The translations under genes and the position numbers were made by a program. Below, one piece after another: positions 29,119-37,639 of a stretch of 64,000 nt of DNA (position 1 is its first letter; every line of letters begins with the position of its first letter). The notes under the pieces were generated by a model. It saw nothing but the letters and a program-made list of their open reading frames with translations, did no database searches and was not told where the DNA came from. Source of the DNA: Pseudoalteromonas luteoviolacea S2607 (GTDB taxonomy: Bacteria > Pseudomonadota > Gammaproteobacteria > Enterobacterales > Alteromonadaceae); contig NZ_AUXV01000001.1 in assembly GCF_001625575.1 (NCBI RefSeq), positions 186,001-250,000 on the forward strand, in the 5' to 3' direction.

Positions 29119-32100
29119 TTACTTATCTTGCTTTTTTAGTTCTTCAGGTGGTTGCTGGCTTTCAGTTGCTACTGCATTACCGATCGCATCTGTCATTGTT
29201 GATGCAACCGTACCAGCGACTGCCCCAGCGGTAGCTGCAATGGCCCCACCGACAGCACCACTAAAAGCCCCCTTTGATGAAGCGTCAATAAGCCCTTTCT
29301 TTGTAGGGAGTTTATCATTGGCTAGATTACCAGCAGTTTCACCCGCAGCACCTGCGACGGCCCCAGATGTAGTGCTCCCGGCGATTGTCTTTGCACTCTG
29401 AGTTGCCGTTGCATTTAGTGCTTTGCCAACGGTAGCTTTAACTGATGTAGTCGCAACTGTGCCACCGATGCCTCCAGTTAACATCCCCACGCCACCACCA
29501 ACAAGAGTCGCTGCGACTAAACTTTTCCCAGATAGACCTCCTTTTTTAGCCGCACTGTAGGAACTAATCGCTCCAACAAAAAAACCAATAGCTTGAATTA
29601 GCATTTCGCCATCAGGATCAGTGTATTTGTATGGATTATTGTTAACGTAAGCATACCTATTAAAGCCTTGTACAGGGTTGCCTCTCTGTAAATGTCCCGC
29701 ATAATCAACCGGATCATTCGAATAAAAACGCCCGATAACTGGATCATAGTATCGCGCCTGCATATAGTTTAAGCCTAGACTCTCATCATACTCATGGCCC
29801 GTATACCCAATAGTATCTCTAGCCCCTTCAATGCTTTCACCGAAAGGTCGATAATGTTGCTTACTCTTAGCTAAAGAAACAGTCGGCACGTTACCGTACT
29901 TGGCAACCAACTTACTGCCTAAATAAATATAGTTAATACCATTGCCAGTCAGCGCACCTGTTTGGTTGAATAAGAGTCGGCCGCTTTTATTAAAGATGCT
30001 ATATTCGGTCTTACCACTTTCTACTTTTTTGACTCTACGATTAAAACCATCATATAAATAATTATTGCCATTCGCCGTTGTTACTTGGTTGGCATCATTA
30101 AAGCTTAATGAATACTTCCCGTTATTTGTAATATTACCTCTACTATCATAACTAATACTGCCATATTTACCATTTACCCCTGAAACAGAAGTGAGTCGGT
30201 TATTATCTGCATTGTAGGTATATATAAGATTTCTATTTTTACTTGAATAATTTATCACATTACCAAGCACATCATAATCAACAACACTACTACCGATTTT
30301 ACTACCACCCGTTACTTTGGTGAGCCTATCCACACCGTCGTATTGCATATTTGTTATAGAGTAACCTGTGTCAACACCATTTATTATAGACTTAACGTTA
30401 CCATTATTATCAAAGCTATATGTTAAATCCAGCGCACTAACACCGGTTTTTAAATCAGTTATCTTTTTAGGTAAATTACTGTCTGTGTACAGCTCCAGGT
30501 TATGCTTTACACCATTACCAAACTCATAGCTCTTGGCCATACCGTTGGGGTAATAATTTACATTTTTAATAAAGCTCTGTTGCAGTATGTTGTCACTATT
30601 ATAAGCTGCAATTGACCGTGCTTCGCCGTATGCGTTTGGCGTATACTTAACTTTTGAGCCATCTGGATAAGTAATAGCATAAATATGTGCCGCAGCATCA
30701 TAATCATATTGCAGTGAGATAGGTGCCTGATCAGAGATTGTTATAATCTCAGTTTCCAATAAGTTTTTGTTATTATATGTATAAATTTGAGTAACATTAG
30801 ACTTAATGAGCGCGGTTAAATTACCATTATTATCATACTCCCGCTCTAAATCTAAAGCCGTTCCTGAGTAGTTAGTCTTGTGTAGTAAACCTAAATTATT
30901 ATAAGTAAAGTATATACTTCCAGTGGGAGCAGATGTTAAGCATGCATTATAGCTAGTGCCTTCTTTTTTCCATGTCAATTGGCCTAATGCATTGTACTTC
31001 ATGACGGTGTTACCAACATCAGCTCGCTTTACTAAGCACAGTTGCTTGTTTGAGTCATATATGCGAGTTTCAGTTTGTTTTAAAGCTTTGTTTGCAGAGC
31101 TTGCAGAGTACACGTTGTTTGGGTCAACGACACGTGGGTCATGACAACCTAGCGGATCTATTATGTCGCAAATGGGTGGATCTGGCTCAACTCCACCATC
31201 GTCACCACCACCATCGTCACCACCACCATCGTCACCACCACCATCGTCACCACCACCATCGCCACCTCCGGTTCCCCCACCTGAGTTTGTTGGCGCTTCA
31301 TTAGATTGAGTAATAGATTTAATAAAACCACCAACGTCTCTTTGTATAGTTGTTAAAATCGACTCAGGTGAAACAATTCGTATAACACTCTTATAATTTG
31401 GAGCTTGATAGCTTTGAAAAGTTTTTGTCTTTTTATTACCTTTACCATCTGTCTCTTCCATTCTATGGCCAGACAAATAGCGGTAGTAAATGGTTCCCAA
31501 CCCAGATTGTTCAGTTCTGATGGGACGATTTAAAAAGTCATAATGATAACTTGTACCAATCGTTTCAGTTTGACTGTCACTCATTATTGACTCAAAAGAC
31601 AATCGCCCAAATTTATCATAGCTAAAGACTTTATAACGTGTATTGTTGAGCGCTGTAGAATATTTTAAATCTCTATACTTTTGCAGAATAATTTGACCAT
31701 TGGCATTGTATGTCTCTTCGATTTGTAACTCTGAATTTGCCGCACAACCTGACATTGAGGCGTTTAACGTACAATGCGTTATTGTTTTCTTATTATTTAC
31801 ATCGTCCCAACTATAATAGGTCCCTAGCCATGCGTGTCCAAAACTCGTATCATTTTCTGTCTTCTCAGCAACCAGCCTCCCTAATTTGTCATATTTGTAT
31901 TGCGACTTAGTACCTTTTTTATCGGTATTCTCTAAAATATTTCCAAATGAATCTGCCAGTTTAACCTCTTGGACAGTATTATCAGAAGCTGCTTTGTAAG
32001 AAGTTATAGTTCTTGGTATGTTCGCCTTATAATCTGCACTATAAGTAGTTGTTATTTTACCACTACCTGATAAACGGTAATGATTCAGCGTTTTACTTTT

Positions 32101-33807
32101 TAATGCTCCCTTTGAGCTGCCAGCTGCATGATATGAATAACTCTCTTTGAGCTGTCCAAAGCTGTACTTATGTTTAATATCTAGCGTATTTGGGTCAAGA
32201 GTAAGTTGAGTCTCTGCAATATAACCACTATCACTGCTCGAATACTCCTTTTTATTCAGATTATTTATTATCCAGTTAGTTTTATTGTGAGAGTACGAAT
32301 TCTTCGTATATTTGGTAGAACCAGAAAAAACCTGTGAATCGATTCGATTTGGCGGCAAAATTGAAGAGCTTGAAAAGATTTCTTTATACTTTGTTATGCC
32401 GCTATACGTACCATATGTCAAATAGTCAGTAAAGAACGTATCGTAACCATCGTTTACCTTGTAGCTCGTATATTGTTTTGACTTACGCACACTTGTACAA
32501 CTAGTTGGCGTAACCGTAAAGTATGGACCTATTAGTTGCTTATAACACCCACTACTACCAAGGTAATAGTGCTCCCATTGAGTTTCATTTTTTGCGAGTA
32601 ACTCGCCCTCTTCCCACCGCTTATTATGGACCCAACCTACATTTAAATAAGGCCCTTTATAAATTTCTTGCTTGTAAATACGAGCGCCATAGTCTGCAGG
32701 AGAATGTATATAGTTGACTTTAGTCAAAGCGTGCATATTGTCATCTACATCATACTCATAAGAGATTGACTTATGACCACGAAAGCCTGGATAATTTAGT
32801 TCTGGTGAAGTTAATGTATATTGAAAACGTCTTTCTTGAATATTTGGCCCAGTAATCTTTTTAGAGCTTACAGTGAGGCTGTTTCTACTTCCCTCCCAGT
32901 AGCCCTGATATGTATACTCAACTTTCAGGTCAGAAGGAAAAGTAATACTGGCGATTGAGGTTAAAGCACCGCTAAAAGCACCGGTATGGGTAAACGAGGT
33001 AACTCGCTGTTCTGCGTCAACAACTGAAGTTATTTCACCCTTAGAATTAAAATTGAATGTCGTGGCGTAAATTTCATTATTATCATCAACAATCAATTGT
33101 TTAGTTTGAGAACTATTAACTTCTCTTACTTGAACTCCGTTAAAGTTAATATGCTGTTGAGTTAAATCAATTTTTAAACCATATTTATCTTCTATAGAGG
33201 TGGGACTCCAAGAATATTGTTTGTTCTGTCCTGTTTTCTTACTTCCAAATTTGACTTTTGTTCCATCAGAAAAAACAATCACAGGTTTGGATGACTCACA
33301 TTTTAATACGGTGTGATCTTCGAAGAGTGCTAATGTGCCTGTAGGCATATTATTGCTATTAAACCCTAGAGGTTTCGACTTTTGTGGTAAACCTAAACCG
33401 AGTTGATTGAATTCAAGACCTGATAAACTACCTAAACATCCAATGGTTTTTGTCTCTCTGCCATTACCAGTAAATGCGCTTCCAGTTAATGACATCCTAA
33501 GCCTGTGGCCATTAAACTCTCTAAAGATGTTTACAGCGCCACCTTGAAAGCCTTTCACTTCATACCCAACGGAAAGAGAGCTTCCATTGGCTGCAGGGAT
33601 CGTTTTGATGTTGAATGAGTGAGTTAACTTTAAATCCTGAATACTTATATTTTCAGATGGCAAATCACTGTAGTAACTTTTAAATACAGAAGAAAAATCA
33701 CTGCTGTCCTCGCTATTGCCATTATCAGGTAAGTGACCTGTATCCGCTACCACCGAACTTGAAACGACTAAAAAGGCTAACGAACTAACTGTCTTTATTA
33801 TTTTCAT
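29119..33807 (-). CDS. Exported RHS-repeat protein with glycine-zipper C-terminus
   Basis: The 1562-residue protein begins with a Sec signal (cleavage near VVA-DT). Many YD-type repeats follow (for example YKYDKLGRLVAEKTEN, YDSRGNITNNGKYSLSFND). An acidic glycine spacer (about 849-872) interrupts them. The RHS core is near 1310-1401: HYRPFGESIEGARDTIGYTG, YMQARYYDPVIGRFYSNDP, ending NPYKYTDPDGE. The usual HTDxLGSPVA segment before the core is absent. After DPDGE a 161-residue tip is rich in Gly/Ala helices with GxxxG spacing, and no nuclease-like motif is seen. There is no PAAR or VgrG nearby, so export is probably by Sec, not T6SS. The gene is more AT-rich than its neighbours. Confidence 0.9.
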   Translation of the reverse strand: MKIIKTVSSLAFLVVSSSVVADTGHLPDNGNSEDSSDFSSVFKSYYSDLPSENISIQDLKLTHSFNIKTIPAANGSSLSVGYEVKGFQGGAVNIFREFNGHRLRMSLTGSAFTGNGRETKTIGCLGSLSGLEFNQLGLGLPQKSKPLGFNSNNMPTGTLALFEDHTVLKCESSKPVIVFSDGTKVKFGSKKTGQNKQYSWSPTSIEDKYGLKIDLTQQHINFNGVQVREVNSSQTKQLIVDDNNEIYATTFNFNSKGEITSVVDAEQRVTSFTHTGAFSGALTSIASITFPSDLKVEYTYQGYWEGSRNSLTVSSKKITGPNIQERRFQYTLTSPELNYPGFRGHKSISYEYDVDDNMHALTKVNYIHSPADYGARIYKQEIYKGPYLNVGWVHNKRWEEGELLAKNETQWEHYYLGSSGCYKQLIGPYFTVTPTSCTSVRKSKQYTSYKVNDGYDTFFTDYLTYGTYSGITKYKEIFSSSSILPPNRIDSQVFSGSTKYTKNSYSHNKTNWIINNLNKKEYSSSDSGYIAETQLTLDPNTLDIKHKYSFGQLKESYSYHAAGSSKGALKSKTLNHYRLSGSGKITTTYSADYKANIPRTITSYKAASDNTVQEVKLADSFGNILENTDKKGTKSQYKYDKLGRLVAEKTENDTSFGHAWLGTYYSWDDVNNKKTITHCTLNASMSGCAANSELQIEETYNANGQIILQKYRDLKYSTALNNTRYKVFSYDKFGRLSFESIMSDSQTETIGTSYHYDFLNRPIRTEQSGLGTIYYRYLSGHRMEETDGKGNKKTKTFQSYQAPNYKSVIRIVSPESILTTIQRDVGGFIKSITQSNEAPTNSGGGTGGGDGGGDDGGGDDGGGDDGGGDDGGVEPDPPICDIIDPLGCHDPRVVDPNNVYSASSANKALKQTETRIYDSNKQLCLVKRADVGNTVMKYNALGQLTWKKEGTSYNACLTSAPTGSIYFTYNNLGLLHKTNYSGTALDLEREYDNNGNLTALIKSNVTQIYTYNNKNLLETEIITISDQAPISLQYDYDAAAHIYAITYPDGSKVKYTPNAYGEARSIAAYNSDNILQQSFIKNVNYYPNGMAKSYEFGNGVKHNLELYTDSNLPKKITDLKTGVSALDLTYSFDNNGNVKSIINGVDTGYSITNMQYDGVDRLTKVTGGSKIGSSVVDYDVLGNVINYSSKNRNLIYTYNADNNRLTSVSGVNGKYGSISYDSRGNITNNGKYSLSFNDANQVTTANGNNYLYDGFNRRVKKVESGKTEYSIFNKSGRLLFNQTGALTGNGINYIYLGSKLVAKYGNVPTVSLAKSKQHYRPFGESIEGARDTIGYTGHEYDESLGLNYMQARYYDPVIGRFYSNDPVDYAGHLQRGNPVQGFNRYAYVNNNPYKYTDPDGEMLIQAIGFFVGAISSYSAAKKGGLSGKSLVAATLVGGGVGMLTGGIGGTVATTSVKATVGKALNATATQSAKTIAGSTTSGAVAGAAGETAGNLANDKLPTKKGLIDASSKGAFSGAVGGAIAATAGAVAGTVASTMTDAIGNAVATESQQPPEELKKQDK
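31191..31262 (-). repeat. 15-bp tandem repeat encoding GGGDD units
   Basis: The motif CATCGTCACCACCAC recurs with a 15-base period at about 31197, 31212, 31227, 31242 and 31257. It encodes four to five GGGDD units in frame. The spacer splits the RHS protein into two repeat blocks and is a likely slippage site that keeps frame. Confidence 0.95.
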
Positions 33808-33814
33808 AACTTTA

Positions 33815-34264
33815 CTACTCTTGAGTCTCTGCTACTGGGCTGCCTAATAAATCGGTATGAATAAAAGCCACTTTTTTTCTAGGAGCGAAGCTAATTGAAG
33901 CTTGGCCAGTGTTTTCACATGTATTCATGTTGCAGGCAATAACTCTGAACTCATAATTACCATTCAGCTTACTAAGAAGAAACTTATTCTCATTCACAAT
34001 AAATAAGTCAACCCACTGACCTTGACTATTTAAAACTTGAATTTGGTACTTGCTGGCATGTTCGATATCTGCCCAAGTCACGTAACTCTCACCAGACACA
34101 ATATTCGTGTTGAAATTCGTAGCTGGAGGAAAAGAAACCGAAGGTATGAATGGAATAACAAAAAATATGCCTCCATTTGAAATGGGTATCCATGTGGTTT
34201 GCGCTTTCACTGTTAAGGGAAAGCTAAGAAGAAACGTCAATAGCGTTACTATGCTTTTTTTCAT
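33815..34264 (-). CDS. Small exported protein with Fn3-like domain ending in an RHS signature
   Basis: The 149-residue product has a Sec signal (MKKSIVTLLTFLLSFPLTVKA, written here as residues 1-21). A fibronectin-III-like stretch follows at about 48-128 (YVTWADIEHASKYQIQVLN, YEFRVIACNMNTCENTGQ). The C-terminus FIHTDLLGSPVAETQE is the signature normally found inside RHS proteins just before the core domain. It stops at TAG-TAA eight bases before the RHS start, so the pair is likely cotranscribed. It could be a truncated RHS head or a deliberate partner that supplies the missing segment. Confidence 0.82.
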   Translation of the reverse strand: MKKSIVTLLTFLLSFPLTVKAQTTWIPISNGGIFFVIPFIPSVSFPPATNFNTNIVSGESYVTWADIEHASKYQIQVLNSQGQWVDLFIVNENKFLLSKLNGNYEFRVIACNMNTCENTGQASISFAPRKKVAFIHTDLLGSPVAETQE

Positions 34265-35025
34265 TTACAAGCTCCATACAGAAAAATGCAAATATACAAC
34301 AAAGCAGGGGAATTAAACTACCTTATTAACAATTTGGCATTCAATAAAATAATTCTTGTAAACAAGTTGCTTATAAATAGAAATGTTATTTCGACTTTTG
34401 ACCGACCCAGACGCTCAATATGCCCTATGGGCAATATTGCCACTTTTGTCGCTATACAGAGTAAAACATGCTCATTCATTGTATGAATTACTGTATTTCC
34501 GCGTACTGGTAATTACAGCGCGACTTGTAAACCTATCAACCATATGCTGATCGTAAGTTAATTTTAAGCGACACGCTCCCGTTTAAACCTAGGAGCACTC
34601 CCGACAACCAGGCTCTTTCTTTCATTGTTCCGAATCAAACTAATGCATTAAACACATCAATCTATAAGTATTTAACCCGATATTGCGTGTCGTTCAGCCA
34701 ATTTTTCAACGTCTTAGACAAAGTAAATCATCTAATACTTAACTACCAAACACATTAATCATTGATAGATTGTGCTAACAATATCAGTCTATCAGACATC
34801 TTGTGTTAGGTGTGGCTTACATTGAATCCCCCCGCTAGCCGGTTGGATGTGCTCTTGCCTTAAACGATTAAACCTCGCTATCCGCAAAGCTCAAGAAAGC
34901 TAAGTAGAAGCCTTATTGAGTATATCTATCAACTATTTTAACCGGATGTTAGTGGTTAATATGAGATTCTTTTAGAGGGGCTTACTCTCGTCCTACTAGG
35001 CGTGAAACTCTGAGGAGTCATTTGA
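34265..35025. other. Non-coding region upstream of the RHS operon
   Basis: About 760 AT-rich bases hold no credible gene, tRNA or IS end. The RHS-operon promoter must be here. GGAG precedes the ATG at 34264. An imperfect dyad CAATATGCCC-TAT-GGGCAATATTG lies at 34416-34439 and may be an operator. The rest is unexplained. Confidence 0.55.
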
Positions 35026-35050
35026 AAAAAGGTGCACTTGGCACCTTTTT
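35026..35050 (-). terminator. Rho-independent terminator of the chemotaxis operon
   Basis: AAAAAGGTGC and GCACCTTTTT form a 10-bp stem around a five-base loop. The stem overlaps the DUF2802 stop codon and is followed by a T run on the minus strand. Confidence 0.9.
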
Positions 35051-35477
35051 ATTGTGATTTGTTGTGCAGAGACATGAGCAATTCAGCTTCTGCTCTTGGC
35101 AGTTCACATTCTCTCATAATCTCTTCGAGGTCAGCGCCTAACTCCACCATTTTAACGGCTCTGGAGTATATTTTAGCGTCCGGGTCATCGTATTTTTGAG
35201 CCGCTTGTTGCTGAGCAAGCTCTTTAGCGAACCCCTCACAAGCAACCAGTCGTTTACCAATACTCAAGACGCTGGCTCTCACTTCAGCAATTTCACTTCT
35301 TAGAATGCTGATTTGCTCAGCATCATTTTGTGTTTGCTTTTGTAGCCTTGCACAGTGCTGTTGATTTTGTTGTATACGCTTGCTAAAAACAAACAAAAGC
35401 CCCAAGCACACAATACTGATAAAACTTGAGGCAATGACTAGTACGATTAAAACATCGTCTAAAGTTACTGCAGCCAC
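35049..35477 (-). CDS. DUF2802 family protein
   Basis: The 142-residue protein has one N-terminal membrane segment (about 8-30). A coiled coil of about 60 residues follows, then a C-terminal helix-turn motif with YSRAVKMVELGADLEEIMRE and LPRAEAELLMSLH. This family sits directly after cheW in Vibrio and Pseudomonas chemotaxis clusters, but its function is unknown. It is the last gene before the operon terminator, three bases after cheW. Confidence 0.85.
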   Translation of the reverse strand: MAAVTLDDVLIVLVIASSFISIVCLGLLFVFSKRIQQNQQHCARLQKQTQNDAEQISILRSEIAEVRASVLSIGKRLVACEGFAKELAQQQAAQKYDDPDAKIYSRAVKMVELGADLEEIMRECELPRAEAELLMSLHNKSQ

Positions 35478-35480
35478 GAT

Positions 35481-35978
35481 TTAAAGATGACTCAGCTCAT
35501 CCCACTCATCGTCGCTGAGTAGTTTGTTCAAATCCACCAAGATTAGTAGCTCACCTTCTCGGTTAGATACACCTTGGATAAACTTAGCACTTTCTTCTGT
35601 GCCGATATTTGGTGCGCTGTCAATTTCTGAGCTGCGTAAATAAACAACTTCAGCAACACTATCAACTAGAATACCAATAACCTGCTTTTCAGCTTCAATG
35701 ATGACTATTCTAGAGTTATCTGTTACTTCTGCGCTCATCAAGCCAAACCTTGCACGCGTATCAATGACAGTAACAACGTTACCACGCAAGTTGATAATAC
35801 CCAGCACATAGCTAGGCGCACCTGGTACTGGCGCGATTTCAGTGTAACGAAGCACCTCCTGCACTTGCATCACATTGATACCGTAAGTTTCTTCCTCTAG
35901 TTTGTATGTCACCCACTGTAGGACTTCATCATTACTATCGGCATTTTTATCTGCAGAAAGTATTCTTTCTTGACTCAT
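35481..35978 (-). CDS. cheW: Chemotaxis coupling protein CheW
   Basis: CheW links receptors to CheA in the chemoreceptor array. The 165-residue protein has the usual two-beta-barrel pattern: LEEETYGINVMQVQEVLRYT, YVLGIINLRGNVVTVIDTR, and a closing EGELLILVDLNKLL. It lies in the che operon between parP and the DUF2802 gene. Confidence 0.96.
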   Translation of the reverse strand: MSQERILSADKNADSNDEVLQWVTYKLEEETYGINVMQVQEVLRYTEIAPVPGAPSYVLGIINLRGNVVTVIDTRARFGLMSAEVTDNSRIVIIEAEKQVIGILVDSVAEVVYLRSSEIDSAPNIGTEESAKFIQGVSNREGELLILVDLNKLLSDDEWDELSHL

Positions 35979-36002
35979 GATTAAACTCCAGATTGATGCT
36001 AG

Positions 36003-36800
36003 TTACTGCTCTCGGCTATCGAGGCCTTGCTCTAGCAACCTATTTAAATTCTCTACGTCAATAAGCGCACACATTTTCTCTTTAATCACGCCCGCAAGCC
36101 ATGGGCGCTTTCCACATGCTGTTCGCCATTTGACGTCGTCAGCAGTCAGTGTGATATTGTTTACCAGTTTTTCAGCCAACAGCCCCCAAGGGCTATCTCC
36201 CAGCATAATCAGATACTGATAATTTAGCTGTTCCTCAAGCTCAGGTGTGTACTTTTCAGGCATAACCCATCGAGCCGTATCCACCACATTAAGCTTTTCT
36301 TCTCTGTTGAGCATCACCCCTTTAAACCATTTTGGCTTACCAAATAATTGGTTTACTTCCGTCAATTGATGAATACCACCAAGAGACTGTAACGGGACAG
36401 CGAGTGTTAGCCCCGCTACCTCAAAGAACAATGCTTGGAACTCACCCTCAATGAAAGCATCCTTCGCAGCGCTTAATGTTGGGGCTTGTTCTTTGATAAT
36501 AGTTGTATTTTCAGTTATCTCAAGCTCTTGGGCTGGTGCCACAGTAGATTCTTGTAGATCTTTTACAACAGGCTTAACTTCAGGCTCAACTTTCTCTTTT
36601 ATTTGAACTTCTGTTTTTGCTTCAGCTTGCTCAATAATTTTGACTTCAGGCGCTGTTTGCACCTGTTTTTGCGCATCCGGCACTGACTCAAGCAACCTAG
36701 CAACGGGTGCAAGCGCAACATCCTGTTCGTCCTCTTCTTGTAACAAGGCGCCTAGATATTGTTTCATCACTTGTTCGTTTGCAAACAGGTGCTTACTCAT
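36003..36800 (-). CDS. parP: ParP-type CheW-domain protein for polar array localisation
   Basis: The chosen ATG gives 265 residues and has AGAGG just upstream. The longer in-frame start lies within parC. Residues 40-150 are acidic and probably disordered. The C-terminal part (about 140-260) is a CheW-like domain: FQALFFEVAGLTLAVPLQSL, WFKGVMLNREEKLNVVDTAR, LAGVIKEKMCALIDV. In Vibrio ParP links ParC to CheA and keeps arrays at the pole. Its order parC-parP-cheW is identical here. It overlaps parC by eight bases. Confidence 0.88.
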   Translation of the reverse strand: MSKHLFANEQVMKQYLGALLQEEDEQDVALAPVARLLESVPDAQKQVQTAPEVKIIEQAEAKTEVQIKEKVEPEVKPVVKDLQESTVAPAQELEITENTTIIKEQAPTLSAAKDAFIEGEFQALFFEVAGLTLAVPLQSLGGIHQLTEVNQLFGKPKWFKGVMLNREEKLNVVDTARWVMPEKYTPELEEQLNYQYLIMLGDSPWGLLAEKLVNNITLTADDVKWRTACGKRPWLAGVIKEKMCALIDVENLNRLLEQGLDSREQ

Positions 36801-37578
36801 TATTACCTCTTTCCAGTTCACCAATATGCTCTAACAACGCCTTATACGCATATACCCCGCGAGACTTGGGACAAAACTGTATCGGCACCTGCTGAGCCAA
36901 ACTTGCATCTCTAAATTTGGTGTCTACTGGGATCACTCCGGGCCACACTTTGTCTTTGTATGATTCTACAAGAGACTTATATGCTTCTAAAGATGCCTTG
37001 GTACGCTTATCGTACATTGTTGGCACTATAGTATATTGATATTGCTTAGAATGCGAACTTTGCATTAATGTCATCGTCCGCATCATCCTGTCTAACCCTT
37101 TGAGTGCCAAAAACTCGGTTTGCACAGGGATCAAAATACGCTCGCTCGCCGCCAAAGCATTGACCATCAAAACCCCCAGAACAGGGGGACAATCTAAAAT
37201 CGCGTAATCATAATAATCACTGATTTTTGCCAGCGCTTTTTTCAAAACAAGGCCCATGCCAGAACGATTACCCATACTCCTATCCAGAGTGGCAATAGCC
37301 ATTGTCGCAGGCAGAATATCCAAGTTTTCTACCGTCGATGGACATAAAGCTTGTAGTATTTCCTCACTCGCCATATTTGAGCCGCGTATAAAGATATCAT
37401 ACACACTCACTTCTAGGTCTTCAGAGTCAATACCAAAGTAATATGTCAAAGAGGCATGGGGGTCGGTATCTATTAATAATACCTTCTTGCCTTGTGCAGC
37501 CAAAATACCACCAAGACTTACCGTTGTGGTCGTTTTCCCCACACCACCTTTTTGATTAGCAACCGTCCAAATTTTCAC
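36793..37578 (-). CDS. parC: ParC, ParA-like ATPase for chemotaxis array positioning
   Basis: The 261-residue protein is a ParA/MinD ATPase with the deviant Walker A motif QKGGVGKTTTTVSLG near residues 9-23. It also has DTDPHASLTYYFG and the Walker B region YDYAILDCPPVLG. In Vibrio, ParC marks the cell pole and recruits ParP and CheA. Position between cheB and parP supports this over plasmid or chromosome partitioning: no parB or parS is present. Confidence 0.9.
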   Translation of the reverse strand: MKIWTVANQKGGVGKTTTTVSLGGILAAQGKKVLLIDTDPHASLTYYFGIDSEDLEVSVYDIFIRGSNMASEEILQALCPSTVENLDILPATMAIATLDRSMGNRSGMGLVLKKALAKISDYYDYAILDCPPVLGVLMVNALAASERILIPVQTEFLALKGLDRMMRTMTLMQSSHSKQYQYTIVPTMYDKRTKASLEAYKSLVESYKDKVWPGVIPVDTKFRDASLAQQVPIQFCPKSRGVYAYKALLEHIGELERGNNE

Positions 37579-37639
37579 TTTATTATTTTATTCCTTTGTG
37601 ACTTTTCATGGCTAAGCTGTATTTAACAATCAGTATAAC

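Noticed and set aside
31191..31262. Regular repeat that could suggest a CRISPR array
   Set aside because: The 15-base units are contiguous without spacers and stay in the RHS reading frame. No cas genes are present.
31050..31304. Plus-strand frame encoding His/Arg-rich HHHR repeats
   Set aside because: It is the antisense reading of the GGGDD tandem repeat in the RHS gene, so the histidine pattern is a by-product.
34265..35025. tRNA or attachment site at the island edge
   Set aside because: I found no cloverleaf-like sequence or repeated boundary segment here.
36793..37578. ParA-like gene as a plasmid or chromosome partition system
   Set aside because: There is no parB or parS-like repeat, and the gene sits between cheB and a CheW-domain gene as in chemotaxis ParC loci.
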